Shown: one piece after another, positions 38,628 to 49,100 of the stretch
How the letters are laid out: every line of letters starts with the position of its first letter
Numbering within the stretch: the stretch's first letter is position 1
Origin: an uncultured SAR86 cluster bacterium
GTDB taxonomy: Bacteria; Pseudomonadota; Gammaproteobacteria; Magnimaribacterales; Magnimaribacteraceae
Assembly: GCA_902574355.1 (NCBI GenBank)
Contig: CACGNN010000005.1
Coordinates: 39,582 to 103,581, forward strand
DNA length: 64,000 nucleotides
Direction of reading: 5' to 3'
The notes under the pieces: generated by a model
Databases searched by the model: none
What the model was told of the DNA's origin: nothing
Seen by the model: only the letters and a program-made list of their open reading frames with translations
Translations under genes and position numbers: made by a program

Positions 38628-39614
38628 TTAGTCGTTTTTATGCAGTGTTTCGTTCAAAACAACACTTTTTCCATTGGGTTTGCATTGAATGGCTCCAGTA
38701 AGGGAATTTCGTATGAATAATAGGTCATCTTTACCAGATAAGGTGGATGCCTTTACAGTTTCGATCATCTCATTTTTTGAATTAAGAATTTCTACTTTAG
38801 ATCCTCCTGTTAAGTACAAGCCCGCTTCTAATATACATCTGTTTCCTAAAGGAATACCTAACCCAGAATTAGCACCCAATAAACAATCTTCGCCAACAGA
38901 AATTTTGACCTCATTTCCACCTGACAAAGTACCCATCGTTGAACAACCGCCACCTAAATCTGAGTTTTTTCCTATAACAACACCTGCTGAAATTCTACCT
39001 TCTATCATTGCTGAGCCCAGTGTGCCTGCATTAAAGTTAACAAAACCTTCGTGCATTACTGTTGTTCCTTCAGACAAATGGGCTCCTAACCTTACCCTAG
39101 AACTATCAGCTATTCTTACCCCTTCAGGAATTATGTAATCGGTCAGGCAAGGGAATTTATCTACCGATCTAACAAAGACTTCTCCATTTCTAGATCTAAA
39201 TAAATTCAAGTCCTTCACATCAACAGGACCAAGATTGGTCCATGCAACGTTAGCTAAAGATCCAAATATATTTTCTAGGTTAATACTGTTTGGTTTTGAG
39301 ACTTTCAATGATAATAGATAAAGCTTTAAATAAGCATCACATATATTTGAGATAGGTACATCCTTATCAATTTTATGAAATACCAATTTCTGTCTACTTG
39401 TAACAGATAATGTATTGCTGATACTCTCAAAAAACTCATTATTTTCTTCTCCACTTGCCATTGAATAAAGAGAATTAAATCCTGGATTATCAATGTTTAA
39501 AGTATTCAGGAGTTCCTGATCTTCATTTAAAATCAAGTGATATCTAACATCTAGCAAATCATTACTTGAATTTAATGTGGAAACACCAACAGCAACCAAC
39601 GGAAAAATATTCAT
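38628..39614 (-). CDS. dapD: Tetrahydrodipicolinate N-succinyltransferase
   Basis: DapD succinylates tetrahydrodipicolinate, the step before DapC. The C-terminal two-thirds is a left-handed beta-helix: VRLGAHLSEGTTVMHEGFVNFNAGTLG, then GGGCSTMGTLSGGNEVKISVGEDCLLGANSGLGIPLG. The 328-residue form with a long N-terminal domain is the type found in Pseudomonas rather than the 274-residue E. coli form. It lies between dapC and dapE, so three successive steps of the succinylase branch are encoded side by side. Confidence 0.9.
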   Translation of the reverse strand: MNIFPLVAVGVSTLNSSNDLLDVRYHLILNEDQELLNTLNIDNPGFNSLYSMASGEENNEFFESISNTLSVTSRQKLVFHKIDKDVPISNICDAYLKLYLLSLKVSKPNSINLENIFGSLANVAWTNLGPVDVKDLNLFRSRNGEVFVRSVDKFPCLTDYIIPEGVRIADSSRVRLGAHLSEGTTVMHEGFVNFNAGTLGSAMIEGRISAGVVIGKNSDLGGGCSTMGTLSGGNEVKISVGEDCLLGANSGLGIPLGNRCILEAGLYLTGGSKVEILNSKNEMIETVKASTLSGKDDLLFIRNSLTGAIQCKPNGKSVVLNETLHKND

Positions 39615-39660
39615 ATGTGTATTATAAGTTCTGGTTAACTTTAGAGATAGATTAAAAAAT

Positions 39661-40848
39661 CTAATTTAAAGATTGCATGGTTCTATTTACTGCAGAAAAG
39701 GCCTTATTGATAGTATCAACATCATGCACTACAGCTAATCTTAAAAAGCCTTCACCAGGATTAATGTCACCAATATTCTTACCTAGGTACGATCCAGGTA
39801 AACTAAGCACTGACTCCTCTTCATATAGCAACTTTGCGAAGGCCTGATCATCACAAGATAATTTTAACCAAATATAAAATCCTCCATCAGGTCTCTTCAC
39901 ATCATCAAACTCATCTAAGCAAGAAATAGCTGCTCTATACTTTTTATCATATTCAGCTCTATTAGATTCAACATGCTTACTATCTTGCCAGGCCCAAGTA
40001 CTGGCTAATTGAGTTGGCAAAGAAAGAGTAACGCCATGATAAGTTCTATATAAACTTAGTTTTTTTATTATCGCTTCCGAAGCACAAATAAAACCCGATC
40101 GAAGACCGGCAAGACTAGATCTTTTAGAGAGGCTATGAAATATGACTGACCTAGAATCTGCCATAGTTACATCATCACATTCTAATAATCCCAAAGGAGG
40201 ATTGGATGAACTATCATAAATATCGATATAACATTCATCAGAGCATAAGAGAAAATCATATTTTTCCGCTTTTTCAAGCAGTTCAATATATTCTTTTTTA
40301 TCAAAACAATATCCAGTGGGGTTTGAGGGAGAACATATTATAAAAAGTTGACAATCTTCCCATACATCTTCAGGTATGCTTTCAAGGTCAGGTTTAAATC
40401 CTTCAGACTCGATAGAATTTAAGTAGAAGGGCTCTGCACCTGCCATAATTGCTGCACCTTCATAAATTTTGTAAAACGGATTTGGTAAAATTACCCTTGG
40501 ATTCTTTTTTGTAGTATCTATTGTCGACTGAATAAATGAAAAAATTCCTTCTCTACTACCTGCAAGAGGTAAAACATTAGTATCGGGATTAATATTGCTT
40601 ATAGAAAATCTTTCATTTAAGTAATTACAGTAACTCTCTCTCAAATATAATTCTCCTGATGAAGTTGGATACTTAGAATAGGATAAAGAGTTTTCATTGA
40701 TAATATCTAGTGCTTGCATAGGTGCTCGTTCTTTGGGTTCTCCTATATGAAGTCCAATGACATCTAATGGATCTTTTTTTATATCTTTCAGTAAATCTGA
40801 AAGGTACTGGAATGGATACTCTGTTAAAAAATCTAATTGTTTATTCAT
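39661..40848 (-). CDS. dapC: Succinyldiaminopimelate aminotransferase
   Basis: A class I/II fold-type I aminotransferase of 395 residues. The PLP-binding Lys is in FHSLSKRSSLAGLRSGF; SNPTGYCFDKKEY and the cofactor-binding Asp in SDECYIDIYD are conserved. General aminotransferase motifs alone would not fix the substrate, but the position between glnD and dapD, and before dapE, matches the dapC locus in Pseudomonas and similar genomes, so the succinyl-DAP role is a confident inference from context. Confidence 0.88.
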   Translation of the reverse strand: MNKQLDFLTEYPFQYLSDLLKDIKKDPLDVIGLHIGEPKERAPMQALDIINENSLSYSKYPTSSGELYLRESYCNYLNERFSISNINPDTNVLPLAGSREGIFSFIQSTIDTTKKNPRVILPNPFYKIYEGAAIMAGAEPFYLNSIESEGFKPDLESIPEDVWEDCQLFIICSPSNPTGYCFDKKEYIELLEKAEKYDFLLCSDECYIDIYDSSSNPPLGLLECDDVTMADSRSVIFHSLSKRSSLAGLRSGFICASEAIIKKLSLYRTYHGVTLSLPTQLASTWAWQDSKHVESNRAEYDKKYRAAISCLDEFDDVKRPDGGFYIWLKLSCDDQAFAKLLYEEESVLSLPGSYLGKNIGDINPGEGFLRLAVVHDVDTINKAFSAVNRTMQSLN

Positions 40849-40856
40849 TTATCCTC

Positions 40857-43433
40857 TCAATTTAATGAAACCTTGATATCTTCTATAAGATTATTTAAGT
40901 CATTTCTCTTTATAAAAGGCGTATCTTGCTTTGAAGTTATGCTAAATCTATCTTCTGCCTTTTCACCATAGGTCGCAATTCTTGCTTTTTTAATTAATGC
41001 TCCGTGCTTTAAAAAGACTTGGCATATTGATGCCAGTAAACCAGGTCTATCTGTAGTACTGATTTCTAAATCCGTCCATCTATTTTTCATATCATGCTTA
41101 AAACTGATTTCAGTATCAGTTTTAAAATGCCTTAGATGTCTCGGTTGCCTTCTTTGTATAATTTTAGGTTTCAGGATTCTTGGAGTTATTGCCTCTTCTA
41201 ATTTATCTATTAAAACCTTAGCTTTTTCAGAATCCAATTCAACCCTTTTTCCGTTATCGCTTATAGTTATTAGATCAGTACAATATCCATTTTTCATGCC
41301 GAAGAGTTTAGCATCAACAAAATTAATATTTTCCGAATCCAAGATTCCTATAATTGTTGCAAAAAGGTTAGCTCTATCTTGAGTATTGATGAAAATCGTA
41401 GTCAAAGAATCCGTATCTTTTTGGAATAGTGTTATATTTGATGCTCGTTCAGACAGGAGGATATTTTTAGCATGAATCTGAAGGTCTTTATGATCTGAAG
41501 CTTCAAAGTAATCTTCATAAAAATTACTCCAGAGTTTTCTTACATCCTGCTGCCTAAAATCTCCCAAAAGTTCCATTGCTTTGGCTTTTTCCTCTGTTAT
41601 GGATGTATTTAGAAGAATCTCATCTTCAAAATAAAGTTTAGTTCGGTCATAGAGCTGTTTTAAAAGAGAGGCGTTCCAAGAATTCCATAATTTTGGATTT
41701 GTTGCACTTACATCAGCTGCAGTAAGGCAATACATATAATTGAGAGTATCTAGATCTTTAATCTTTTTCGCAAAATCCTTAATAACCTCATTATCTGTAA
41801 GATCCTTTTTTTGTGAAGTAACAGACATTAAAAGGTGATTTTCAACTAACCATTCAATTTTTTTTGTATCTTCTTCAGAAAAAAAATGCTTTTTACAGAA
41901 ATTCCTTACGATGGTCTTTCCTAATTCTGAATGATCTGAACCTCTTCCTTTACCAATATCATGATATAAACCAGATATGTAAAGTACTTCTAGTTTAGGA
42001 AGCTTATCAATTAATTTTGATGCTAAAGGGAATTTATCCTTAGATTTTCCAAGTGACATCCATCGCATATTCCTCAGAACTTGCAGAGTGTGAGCATCTA
42101 CAGTGTATATGTGAAATAAGTCATACTGCATCTGTCCCGTAATTCTTCCAAATTCTGGAAGGTATCTTCCCAATATCCCTAAATTTTTCATATTTTCCAA
42201 TTGCGTAACTAAAAGTCTTTTGGATTTAAGAAGTTTTAAGAAAAGTTTAATATTTTGTTTTTTTGATCTAAATTTTGAATCAATAAGATCTCTATCCCGT
42301 TTGAGAGCTCTTAAAGTTTCTGATCCAATATCTTCAATATCAGTATTCTCACTTAATTTGATGAAGAGATCTAAGAGAAGACTGGGATCCTTTTTAAAAC
42401 CATTTAGATCATATAGATGAATAAGATTATTTTTAACAAAGAAATTTTTATCTATTTTCCTCTTCCTCGAATATTTAGTTAACCCATAATTTTCTTTCAA
42501 CCCCTGAATAAATGTAGAATTTATTTCAGAAATATTTAATGAGGATCGATAATATCTATGCATCAATTTTTCAGCTGCTTGTTTTGGGCTCTTAATAGAA
42601 GGGAATAATTTCTCCGCAATTGGTATTTGATGCTCAAATAGTAGCCTGTCTTCCTCCCTATTGGCCTCGATGTGGAGAAGATATCTGATTACCCAAAGCC
42701 AATACTTAGATTTGTTAAGCTCTTGTCTTTCTTCGAAAGTGAGAACGCCAGTAAACTTTTCTTCATCAGCCGTGTTCCTAAGATTATTTTTAATTAACCA
42801 ATCAATTATATGAATATCCCTAAGTCCTCCTGGCGAGGATTTAATATCTGGTTCAAGATTATATGAAGTATTATCGAAACTTTCATGACGCTCTATTTGT
42901 TCATGAAGTTTTGCTTGAATAAAAGGCTTATTTCTCCATAAGTTTTTAGTGTCTATTATTCTTAGATATTCTTTATGTAATTGCTCATCGCCAGTTAGTC
43001 TTCTGAACTCAAGCATGTTCGTCATTGTAAACAGATCTTCTCTCGCTTGATTTCTTGCTTCATCTGCAGTTCTTACGCTATGTCCAATTTCTAAACCTAA
43101 ATCCCATAATGTGCTAATGAATTCTTCAACTTTCTTCTGGTCAGACTTCGATAAATTATTTTTTGATAAAAGTAGCAAATCTATATCAGAGTAGGGATGA
43201 AGTTCTCCTCTCCCATAGCCACCGACAGAGAAAACACCAAAGTTTTTAATCTCATTAAGCTTAGTTTGATTGGCTATAGATTGAATTAATGCATCAGTAT
43301 TATTAGATCTTTTGTTTAAGAAATATTTAATTCCTCTTACCTGTCTTCCTCTATCACCAAAAAGCCATTTTTCAAATTGTTTCGATAATTCTTTATTATC
43401 AATATTCTTTTGCCTAACTATATTTTCAAACAT
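40857..43433 (-). CDS. glnD: Bifunctional uridylyltransferase/uridylyl-removing enzyme GlnD
   Basis: GlnD senses glutamine and adds or removes UMP on PII proteins, setting glutamine synthetase activity. Domain order is intact: nucleotidyltransferase with GGYGRGELHPYSDIDLLLL (catalytic Asp at 83 and 85), an HD hydrolase domain with YHDIGKGRGSDHSELG around residue 490, and two C-terminal ACT domains (the first near IFINTQDRANLFATIIGIL, the second at ISTTDRPGLLASICQVFLKHG). 858 residues compares with 890 in E. coli. It sits next to map as in most Gammaproteobacteria. Confidence 0.95.
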   Translation of the reverse strand: MFENIVRQKNIDNKELSKQFEKWLFGDRGRQVRGIKYFLNKRSNNTDALIQSIANQTKLNEIKNFGVFSVGGYGRGELHPYSDIDLLLLSKNNLSKSDQKKVEEFISTLWDLGLEIGHSVRTADEARNQAREDLFTMTNMLEFRRLTGDEQLHKEYLRIIDTKNLWRNKPFIQAKLHEQIERHESFDNTSYNLEPDIKSSPGGLRDIHIIDWLIKNNLRNTADEEKFTGVLTFEERQELNKSKYWLWVIRYLLHIEANREEDRLLFEHQIPIAEKLFPSIKSPKQAAEKLMHRYYRSSLNISEINSTFIQGLKENYGLTKYSRKRKIDKNFFVKNNLIHLYDLNGFKKDPSLLLDLFIKLSENTDIEDIGSETLRALKRDRDLIDSKFRSKKQNIKLFLKLLKSKRLLVTQLENMKNLGILGRYLPEFGRITGQMQYDLFHIYTVDAHTLQVLRNMRWMSLGKSKDKFPLASKLIDKLPKLEVLYISGLYHDIGKGRGSDHSELGKTIVRNFCKKHFFSEEDTKKIEWLVENHLLMSVTSQKKDLTDNEVIKDFAKKIKDLDTLNYMYCLTAADVSATNPKLWNSWNASLLKQLYDRTKLYFEDEILLNTSITEEKAKAMELLGDFRQQDVRKLWSNFYEDYFEASDHKDLQIHAKNILLSERASNITLFQKDTDSLTTIFINTQDRANLFATIIGILDSENINFVDAKLFGMKNGYCTDLITISDNGKRVELDSEKAKVLIDKLEEAITPRILKPKIIQRRQPRHLRHFKTDTEISFKHDMKNRWTDLEISTTDRPGLLASICQVFLKHGALIKKARIATYGEKAEDRFSITSKQDTPFIKRNDLNNLIEDIKVSLN

Positions 43434-43442
43434 CTAAGCGCT

Positions 43443-44201
43443 TTATCTTTCTTCTGCTCTTTGTGTGAGAATTTCTGCCCCATTTTTATTTACATAAATA
43501 GTATGCTCCCATTGTGCTGAATTCTTGCCATCCCTAGTTTCAACTGTCCATCCATCTTCTAATAAATTAGTATGTTTCGAGCCTAAATTTATCATAGGTT
43601 CAATTGTGAAACACATGCCCTCAATTATTTCTTGTCCTGTATTAGCTTCCCCATAATGAAGTATCTGAGGCTCATCATGATAGATTTTGCCAATTCCATG
43701 ACCGCAGTATTCTTCAACCACAGTGTAGTAATTTTTTTCAGCATGAGTTTGTATTGCATGACCAATATCCCCAAGGCTTGCTCCGGGTCTTACAACTTCT
43801 ATACCTTTATAAAGACATTCTTGAGTAACTTTAACAAGCCTTTCGTTGTGTGCTTGGACTTTTCCTACAAGATACATTTTTGAAGTATCCCCGTGCCATC
43901 CATCTTTGATTACTGTGACATCAATATTCATAATGTCTCCACTTTTAAGAATTCGATTATCATCTGGTATGCCATGACATATAACTTGATTGATACTCGT
44001 GCATAATGTTTTCTCAAAACCCCTATATCCTATATTTGCTGGAATAGCCTTTTGAACATCTACAATATAGTCGTAACAAATTTTATCTAATTCTCCAGTT
44101 GAGACTCCTGGTTTAATAAAATCTCCAATCATCTCCAATACTTCAGCAGCAAGACTGCCTGCCTTTCTCATTCCATTGAGTTCTTCTAAATTTTTTATCA
44201 C
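43443..44201 (-). CDS. map: Methionine aminopeptidase type I
   Basis: Map removes the initiator Met from new proteins. The pita-bread fold ligands are visible: CHGIPDDNRILKSGDIMNIDVTVIKDGWHGDTSKMY (His and two Asp), EEYCGHGIGKIYHDEPQILH (His residues), FTIEPM (Glu) and the last Glu in SAQWEHTIYV. 252 residues is the short bacterial type. The start is GTG. In Pseudomonas and E. coli map is divergent from rpsB; here it is divergent from pyrF instead. A TATAAT for it (44255-44250) overlaps the pyrF promoter. Confidence 0.95.
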   Translation of the reverse strand: MIKNLEELNGMRKAGSLAAEVLEMIGDFIKPGVSTGELDKICYDYIVDVQKAIPANIGYRGFEKTLCTSINQVICHGIPDDNRILKSGDIMNIDVTVIKDGWHGDTSKMYLVGKVQAHNERLVKVTQECLYKGIEVVRPGASLGDIGHAIQTHAEKNYYTVVEEYCGHGIGKIYHDEPQILHYGEANTGQEIIEGMCFTIEPMINLGSKHTNLLEDGWTVETRDGKNSAQWEHTIYVNKNGAEILTQRAEER

Positions 44202-44228
44202 TTTTTCTTTAATTTTCTAAGGTTTTGA

Positions 44229-44257
44229 TAGACAGGTAAACATACATTTATTATAGT
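44229..44257 (+). promoter_or_regulatory. Sigma-70 promoter of pyrF-carAB
   Basis: TAGACA (44229-44234) and TATAGT (44252-44257) are separated by 17 bases; each hexamer differs from consensus at one position. Transcription would begin around 44260-44265 within GGTTTTAA. A T run beside the start site is what allows UTP-dependent reiterative transcription at E. coli pyrBI and carAB. On the minus strand, TATAAT (44255-44250) overlaps the -10 box and may serve map, so the two transcripts could compete. Confidence 0.65.
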
Positions 44258-44292
44258 GTGGTTTTAATGCCAATAGGCCTTAAAAATCAAAA

Positions 44293-44355
44293 ATGCGAAC
44301 TTCAGATACTCTTCTGGTTCGCTTTTTTTTCATCAAATTTTATCAATTCTTCTGA
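44293..44355 (+). CDS. Candidate pyrF-carAB leader peptide (20 aa)
   Basis: A short ORF starts at ATG 44293 and encodes MRTSDTLLVRFFFIKFYQFF, then TGA at 44353-44355, eight bases before the pyrF start. The ORF runs through the whole terminator hairpin, and the T tract is read as Phe codons. In E. coli pyrL, which controls pyrBI, translation of a leader across the terminator likewise couples ribosome progress to UTP-dependent pausing. The ribosome binding site is weak (AGG about 15 bases upstream). No homologue is known to me, so coding status is inferred from architecture. Confidence 0.5.
   Translation: MRTSDTLLVRFFFIKFYQFF
44295..44330 (+). terminator. Intrinsic terminator/attenuator before pyrF
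   Basis: GCGAAC (44295-44300) pairs with GTTCGC (44317-44322), and inside it CAGA (44303-44306) with TCTG (44313-44316), across a short bulge. Eight T follow directly (44323-44330). It lies 32 bases before pyrF and downstream of the promoter at 44229-44257, so it must be read through or disrupted for pyrF-carA-carB to be expressed. Confidence 0.8.
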
Positions 44356-44362
44356 TTAGAGT

Positions 44363-45046
44363 ATGGAAAATAGAATCATTATTCCGTTAGACGTTGATTA
44401 CATTAATGCTTTAAATATTGCCAAAACTCTTGATCCAAAAATCTGCAGGTTAAAGGTAGGTAACCAATTATTCACTTCATCGGGTCCTCAAGTAATTAAT
44501 GACCTGAAAGGGCTGGGATTTGAAATATTTTTAGACTTAAAATTTCACGATATTCCAAATACTGTCTACGAAGCAGTAAGATCCGCTGCAGATCTTGGAG
44601 TATGGATGGTAAATGTTCATGCCTCTGGAGGCATTAAAATGCTGGAAGCCTCAAGAAGGGCCTTAGAAGGCTATGATCAACCCCCTTTATTAATTGGTGT
44701 CACTGTCTTAACAAGTTTATCAGAAGATGCTCTCAAAGAAGTTGGTTTGCAGGGAGTTTCAGAGCAAGTTTTAAGACTAGCCACCTTAGCTAAAGAATGT
44801 GAGTTAGATGGAGTTGTATGTGCATCTTCAGATACAAAAGATATCAAAGACAAATTTGGTGAAGATTTTTTAACAGTAACCCCTGGAATAAGGCCATTAC
44901 AATCTGATTTAGATGATCAAAGCAGAGTATCAACACCTGAAGAAGCAATTAAGAATGGTTCTGATTTTCTTGTAATAGGAAGACCCATTACTGGTTCCCA
45001 AAATCCCAGAGCCACTCTTGAAGAAATCAATTTAAAAATTGCATGA
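44363..45046 (+). CDS. pyrF: Orotidine 5'-phosphate decarboxylase
   Basis: PyrF makes UMP from OMP, the last step of de novo pyrimidine synthesis. The active-site signature [13 protein letters not shown] gives Asp58, Lys60 and Asp63; [24 protein letters not shown] and VIGRPITGS bind phosphate. 227 residues is typical for the bacterial class. Its stop overlaps the carA start region by four bases, joining the last pyrimidine step with the first. TTAGAG before the ATG is the ribosome binding site. Confidence 0.95.
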   Translation: MENRIIIPLDVDYINALNIAKTLDPKICRLKVGNQLFTSSGPQVINDLKGLGFEIFLDLKFHDIPNTVYEAVRSAADLGVWMVNVHASGGIKMLEASRRALEGYDQPPLLIGVTVLTSLSEDALKEVGLQGVSEQVLRLATLAKECELDGVVCASSDTKDIKDKFGEDFLTVTPGIRPLQSDLDDQSRVSTPEEAIKNGSDFLVIGRPITGSQNPRATLEEINLKIA

Positions 45047-46158
45047 GTAAAGAAAAAGCAATACTTGCATTAGCAGACGGAACAATCTTCGAGGGAATAA
45101 GTATTGGCGCTTCAGGACAGGTCAATGGTGAAATTGTTTTCAATACTTCTATGACAGGTTATCAAGAAATTCTTACAGATCCTTCATATGCTAAGCAAAT
45201 AGTAACCTTAACTTATCCACATATTGGAAATACAGGAACAAATAGTGAGGATACTGAGTCAGATAAAATTTGGTGTTCTGGATTGGTAATAAGGTCGCTT
45301 TCTCAGGCGGAAAGTAGTTGGCGCAATACAGAAACTTTATCCAACTACCTTATTAAAAATAATATACAAGGAATATCTGATATAGACACAAGAAAATTGA
45401 CAAGAATAATAAGAGAAAAAGGTGCTCAGTCAGCATCAATATTTACTGGTAACTCAGTTGACTCAAACAACGCAGTAGATTTAGCGAAAGATTTTGAAGG
45501 TTTAGCTGGTTTAGATCTCGCAAAAGAAGTTACAACAGAATCCAGTTATGATTGGAAAGAAGGAACATGGAGAGGAAGTAAGGGTGAATCTGATTTTAGA
45601 GTTGCAGTTTTAGATTTCGGAATTAAAAAAAATATATTAAGAATATTAGTTGATCAAGGGTATGAATTAAAAATTTTCCCCGCTAAAACTTCTTGCCAAG
45701 AAATTTTAGATTTCAAACCAAACGGGGTGTTTTTGTCTAACGGACCTGGCGATCCCGAACCATGTATCTATGCCATTGATACAATTAAAGAATTAATCCA
45801 AATCAGTATGCCCATATTTGGCATTTGTCTAGGTCATCAATTACTTGCAATAGCATTGGGTGGCAAGACATCAAAAATGAAATTTGGTCATCATGGTGCA
45901 AATCATCCTGTCCAAGATATCAAAACTAGCAAAGTTTCAGTAAGCTCTCAGAATCATGGCTTCACAGTCGAAGAAAACTCCTTACCTACAAATGTTGAGA
46001 TAACTCATAAATCGTTATTTGATGGAACTATTCAAGGAATCCAGCATTCATCTAAACCTTTTTTCAGTTTTCAAGGCCATCCGGAAGCCAGCCCTGGACC
46101 TCATGATCTAGCATATCTATTCTCAACATTTGATAAAAATATGACTAAAAATGCCTAG
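45043..46158 (+). CDS. carA: Carbamoyl-phosphate synthase small subunit
   Basis: CarA is the glutamine amidotransferase subunit that feeds ammonia to CarB for carbamoyl phosphate, used in pyrimidine and arginine synthesis. The N-terminal domain has LADGTIFEG and [17 protein letters not shown]. The class I GATase domain has the nucleophile Cys at about residue 262 in [15 protein letters not shown], with His and Glu in [11 protein letters not shown]. 371 residues is normal. It starts within the pyrF stop (ATGA) and overlaps carB by eight bases. Confidence 0.97.
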   Translation: MSKEKAILALADGTIFEGISIGASGQVNGEIVFNTSMTGYQEILTDPSYAKQIVTLTYPHIGNTGTNSEDTESDKIWCSGLVIRSLSQAESSWRNTETLSNYLIKNNIQGISDIDTRKLTRIIREKGAQSASIFTGNSVDSNNAVDLAKDFEGLAGLDLAKEVTTESSYDWKEGTWRGSKGESDFRVAVLDFGIKKNILRILVDQGYELKIFPAKTSCQEILDFKPNGVFLSNGPGDPEPCIYAIDTIKELIQISMPIFGICLGHQLLAIALGGKTSKMKFGHHGANHPVQDIKTSKVSVSSQNHGFTVEENSLPTNVEITHKSLFDGTIQGIQHSSKPFFSFQGHPEASPGPHDLAYLFSTFDKNMTKNA

Positions 46159-49100
46159 AAGAAAGGACATAAATTCAATTTTAATAATAGGAGCCGGTCC
46201 TATCGTAATTGGCCAGGCATGTGAATTTGATTATTCTGGAGCACAAGCTTGTAAGGCATTAAAAGAAGATGGTTATAGAGTTATTTTAATCAACTCAAAT
46301 CCTGCAACAATTATGACAGACCCAAGTATGTCAGATGCCACATACATTGAACCAATTCACTGGGAGACTATTGAGAAAATAATTGAAAAAGAAAAACCAG
46401 ATGCATTATTACCAACAATGGGAGGTCAAACTGCGTTAAATGCTGCTCTTGATTTAGATAGTAGGGGTATATTAAAAAAACATAATGTTGAGATGATAGG
46501 AGCAACTAAAGAGGCAATTGATAAGGCTGAGGATAGAGAATTATTTGCAGCTTGTATGGAAAAGATAGGATTAAAGGTTCCTGAATCTGGTTTGGCGCAC
46601 AATAATGAAGAGGCACACATTCTTTTGGAAAGAATTGGTTTCCCCTGTGTGTTAAGACCAAACTTCACTATGGGAGGTTCTGGTGGAGGAATTGCTTACA
46701 ACATCGAGGAATTTGACGAGATTTGTAAAAGAGGCTTAGAACTTTCACCTACTTCTGAAATATTTATTGATAAATTTCTTGGTGGTTGGAAAGAATATGA
46801 AATGGAAGTTGTCAGAGATAAGAATGATAATTGTATAATCGTTTGTAGCATCGAAAATCTTGATCCAATGGGAGTTCATACAGGAGATTCAATAACTGTT
46901 GCTCCTTCTCAAACTCTTACTGATAAGGAATATCAAATCATGAGAAATGCTTCCATTGATATTCTTAGAGAAATAGGAGTCGAAACAGGAGGTTCAAATG
47001 TCCAATTCACCATTAATCCAGAAGATGGCGAGATGCTAATTATTGAGATGAATCCAAGAGTTTCCAGATCTTCAGCTCTAGCCTCAAAAGCAACTGGCTT
47101 CCCGATAGCTAAGGTTGCTGCAAAACTAGCTGTTGGCTATACATTAGACGAATTGAGTAATGATATTACGGGTGGCGTTATACCGGCGTCTTTTGAACCT
47201 TCTATAGACTATGTAGTAACCAAGATTCCTAGATTTAACTTTGAAAAGTTTATCCAAACAGATCCAGTCTTATCAACACAGATGAAATCTGTAGGAGAAG
47301 TGATGGCTATTGGTAGAACATTTCAAGAGTCGCTACAAAAAGCAATTAGAGGTTTAGAAACCGGAAGAAGCGGTCTTGATCCGATTTTTAAAGAGGATGA
47401 TGAATTTGAGACGCTTAAACAAAAAATAAGTATACCTAGCCCAGATAGACTTTGGTTTGTAGCAGATGGTTTTAGAAATGGTTTAACACCTGAGGAAGTA
47501 TTTGAGTATTCAAAAATAGATCCTTGGTTTTTGATTCAAATCAAAGACCTTATAGACATAGAAATAAGTCTTGAGGATGTTTCCTTAAAAGATTTAGACT
47601 ATGAGCAATTATATGGTTTAAAGAGAAAAGGTTTTTCTGATTCAAGAATTGGCGAATTAATTGGAAGTTCAGAAGATCAAGTTAGACATCTTAGAAAATC
47701 TTTAAATCTCAATCCTGTATTTAAAAGAGTTGATACATGCGCTGCCGAGTTTGAATCTTCAACTGCCTATATGTACTCAACATACGAAGAAGAATGTGAA
47801 GCTAACGTAACTCAAAATAGAAAAATTATGGTCTTGGGGGGAGGTCCCAATAGAATAGGTCAAGGTATAGAGTTTGATTATTGTTGCGTCCATGCTGCTC
47901 TTGGCTTGAGAGAAGAAGGGTACGAAACAATAATGGTGAATTGTAACCCTGAAACAGTTTCAACTGATTTTGATACATCAGATAGATTATATTTTGAGCC
48001 AATCACAGTCGAAGATGTTCTTGCCATTACAGATATCGAAAATCCCGAGGGTGTTATTGTCCAATATGGCGGACAAACGCCTCTGAAGATAGCTGAAGAG
48101 CTTGAAAAGAATGGTGTTCCAATTTTGGGCACATCCCCTGATTCCATTGATCTGGCAGAAGATAGAGGGAGATTCCAAGAATTTGTAAATAAACATAACT
48201 TGAAACAACCCCCAAATGGAATTGCTTCTGGTGTTGAGGAAGCGATGGAAGTTTCCGAACAAGTTGGTTTCCCTCTTGTAGTAAGACCTTCTTATGTGCT
48301 TGGCGGTAGAGCTATGGAGGTAGTCTATAAAAAAACAGATCTGGAAAATTATCTTGTTGAAGCAGTTCAGGCAAGTGCAAAAAGTCCTGTACTTCTAGAT
48401 GGATTTCTCAATCAAGCAGTAGAAATGGACATTGAAGCCGTATGCGATGGTGAAACAGTTATCATTGGTGGGATTCTCCAACATATTGAACAGGCAGGGA
48501 TACATTCTGGTGATTCTGCATGTTCTTTACCACCTTACAGTTTATCTGAAGAATTGGTTGCTGAAATCACTCACATGGTTAAAAAAATAGCTATCGAGAT
48601 TAGAGCCATAGGACTGATAAATGTTCAATTAGCTTACTACAATGAAGAATTGTATTTACTTGAAGTAAATCCAAGAGCGTCTAGGACAATACCCTTTGTC
48701 TCAAAATGTATAGGAAGATCATTAGCTAAAGCTGGAGCATTATGCATGGCAGGTATTAGCCTCAAGGATCAAAATTTCAATAAGGAAATAGTTCCAGAAT
48801 ATTTTTCTGTTAAAGAGGCGGTTTTTCCTTTCAATAAGTTTTTAGGTGTTGACCCAATTTTAGGTCCTGAAATGAAATCAACTGGAGAAGTAATGGGAGT
48901 GGGTTCTAGTTTCTCTGAAGCCTATGCTAAGGCACAGTTAGGTGCAGGAGAGATTATTCCTAAAGAAGGATCTGTCTTTTTAAGCGTGAGGGATTCAGAT
49001 AGACCTTTCGTCGCAGAACTTGCAAGGGAGTTTCTTGATTTAGGATTTAAAATTATCGCTACAAAAGGTACTGCGAGACATATTGAGGAAGCAGGGATAA

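Noticed and set aside
38689..39138. 149-codon open frame on the plus strand inside dapD
   Set aside because: Antisense shadow of the dapD beta-helix repeats; Pro/Ser-rich and without a start signal.
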